From Candidatus Thorarchaeota archaeon (GTDB lineage: Archaea > Asgardarchaeota > Thorarchaeia > Thorarchaeales > Thorarchaeaceae), in assembly GCA_016840245.1 (NCBI GenBank), contig JAEOST010000034.1, positions 1 through 5,967 on the forward strand: a stretch of DNA of 5,967 nucleotides, in the 5' to 3' direction. Below the pieces are notes generated by a model that worked only from the letters and a program-made list of their open reading frames with translations, had not been told where the DNA came from and made no database searches. A program made the translations under genes and the position numbers. Positions 4,533 to 5,967 of this stretch are shown one piece after another. How positions within the stretch are numbered: position 1 is the stretch's first letter; every line of letters starts with the position of its first letter.

Positions 4533-5967
4533 TCATGCTGCCCCATTAGGATAGTCTTCGCTATCAAAAACACTCCAGTCCGTTGATGCGAATACAGTGA
4601 TCTCTTGATGAGAGCATGGTACTAGTAACTCTTGGTCTATGCATTCAAGAAGGAGTTTGCATCCCTCCGCCTCTGTTGTACCATAGTCCATCATCAACCG
4701 TGCAATGTGAAGTGGTTTTGAACACTCTTTGAGACCCTCTTCGACGAGTGTTCGTTCAACAACACGATACTTCTTTGGAAATGCTGCTGAGGTTCCAATC
4801 TTGTAGTAGTGAAGAAGGAATCCATCCATCTCTGTGTGAAATAGTGAGTCAAGGATGCCTGCATCTCTCTCATCCAGAACATGTGACCTGACATTTTCCA
4901 TCTGGTCATCGAGAAACTCTCCGACTGCTCCTGCAAACTGAATCATCTTCTGCTCGTGTTCTTTGGAAGCTGGAGATACGGTGATGAATGCACAGATGAG
5001 ATGCTTTGTTGGAACGATTCTGATGATGTCTGAGATTGGGATGACTTCTCCTTCCCAATCTGTAGTTGTGTCATCGAATTCTGAACGGAAGTGAGTGATG
5101 GCACTGATGAATGCAGACACCATTCCCTCTTCGAATCCACCCTTCAAAGTTGAAGAGTAGATTGGAACTCCGCTTGAGCTATGCATGATGATGATACCAA
5201 TAATATTATCAGCATCGTCGAATCGCTTCTTAGCAGATACTGCTTCCAAGTATCTCTCAAGTCTACGTTTCTTTTGTGTTCGATATCCTCCATATCCGAT
5301 AACAGACATAGCAATGAAAGTTAGACTATATGGAAGTGTACTTATGATGAATTCGATGAGTATATCCTGAGGTAAAGGCGGATCTGGGAAAATAATTGAT
5401 ATTGCTCTTGTGAATGACTGAGATTGGATGTGATACTGTTTCTCAGATGTGATCTCAATTCGGTATCCTCCACCACTAATCCAATCAACATCGATTGTAG
5501 TGCTATATCTCCCTGACTCAGTATCAGATTCAGTCAATTGTCCTGTATCAATCAGTTCTTGGTGACGATATAATTTGAAGGTAACAATTGCTTCTGATAC
5601 TGATATATTAGTGGCTGCTTCTAATAATCTCAGATTCAAGATAAGTGGTTCACCGTAATTTAGTTCAATGAGAGTTGAACCCTCTATCTTTACTTCCACT
5701 TCATCTACTGTAAACGTAACTATTGCTTCAAGAGATGTATAGTTTTCTTTACTAAATGTGAAACTTGCTGTGATTTCAGCAAGCGCTTTTGGTGATATGG
5801 TAATAGTGTAATTTCCATCTTCGTGGTCGATGATATCCACCCAGTCTGTTGGGATGCTTAGGAATCCAACCTGTGCACCAGATATCCCTGTTAGATTGTT
5901 AGCAAATCCAAAGAAATAATGAAAACTCTCATTCATATCATATGTTAGGCTTGAACTAGGTCCATTG
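4533..5967 (-). CDS. Ig-like / single-span / longin-domain membrane protein (C-terminal part)
   Basis: The frame is open through the right edge, so the N-terminus is missing; the ATG at 5936 is probably internal, since ten more in-frame codons precede it. Of 477 visible residues, 1-193 look like beta-rich extracellular Ig-like domains with N-glycosylation sequons (NES, NLT, NYT twice, NIS); the segment beginning NYGEPLILNLRL resembles repeats of archaeal surface proteins. A Pro-rich linker (PDPPLP) leads to one span at 203-227, followed by RTQKKRRLER, a stop-transfer signal placing the C-terminus in the cytosol. Residues 253-355 show beta-beta-alpha-beta-beta-beta-alpha order starting DNIIGIIIMHSSSGVPIYS, matching longin-like domains that are abundant in Asgard archaea and, in eukaryotes, serve trafficking complexes and GTPase regulators. 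Residues 356-477 are an extra domain, possibly winged-helix. The gene ends with tandem stops (TGATGA). A role linking cell-surface contact to cytosolic GTPase or membrane machinery is inference. Confidence 0.85.
   Translation of the reverse strand, partial: NGPSSSLTYDMNESFHYFFGFANNLTGISGAQVGFLSIPTDWVDIIDHEDGNYTITISPKALAEITASFTFSKENYTSLEAIVTFTVDEVEVKIEGSTLIELNYGEPLILNLRLLEAATNISVSEAIVTFKLYRHQELIDTGQLTESDTESGRYSTTIDVDWISGGGYRIEITSEKQYHIQSQSFTRAISIIFPDPPLPQDILIEFIISTLPYSLTFIAMSVIGYGGYRTQKKRRLERYLEAVSAKKRFDDADNIIGIIIMHSSSGVPIYSSTLKGGFEEGMVSAFISAITHFRSEFDDTTTDWEGEVIPISDIIRIVPTKHLICAFITVSPASKEHEQKMIQFAGAVGEFLDDQMENVRSHVLDERDAGILDSLFHTEMDGFLLHYYKIGTSAAFPKKYRVVERTLVEEGLKECSKPLHIARLMMDYGTTEAEGCKLLLECIDQELLVPCSHQEITVFASTDWSVFDSEDYPNGAA

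Overview
The window most likely comes from an archaeon, probably an Asgard lineage close to Thorarchaeia; this placement is inferred. Three things point there. A strong TATA box (TTTATA) lies 26-27 bases before an ATG, the geometry of a leaderless archaeal transcript. Two short genes instead use the same Shine-Dalgarno string (GGAGATG, 6 bases before the start). The right-hand gene has the architecture typical of Asgard genomes: Ig-like extracellular domains, one membrane span and a cytosolic longin-like domain. No rRNA, tRNA, transposase or CRISPR array is visible.

Left region (1-2973). Two unfamiliar multi-pass membrane proteins are transcribed divergently from a 76-base gap. The minus-strand one (380 aa, about 7 spans, one 114-residue cytosolic loop) is followed after 6 bases by the start of another minus-strand gene cut by the window edge. 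The plus-strand one (547 aa, 4 spans, about 350-residue helical cytosolic tail) starts at GTG. The shared promoter region and similar layout (membrane spans plus a large cytosolic part) suggest related jobs at the membrane, but I recognise no family for either.

Middle region (2974-3992). A 69-aa protein with a TTG start lies 45 bases after the 547-aa gene on the same strand. Next comes a 161-base gap with a perfect 18-bp palindrome, an outer 10-bp inverted repeat and a strong TATA box. These precede a well-conserved histidine phosphatase, the only gene here whose biochemical class is clear.

Right region (3993-5967). The 540-base stretch before the next large gene is not empty. It holds a GC-rich island (about 68% GC over 80 bases) that folds into two adjoining helices followed by a hairpin with a GUAA loop, a candidate structured RNA. 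It also holds a probable 46-aa minus-strand gene and a purine/G-rich tract. The window ends inside the minus-strand gene for the Ig-like/longin membrane protein, whose N-terminus lies outside. Apart from the phosphatase, nearly every large product here is a membrane protein of unknown function.
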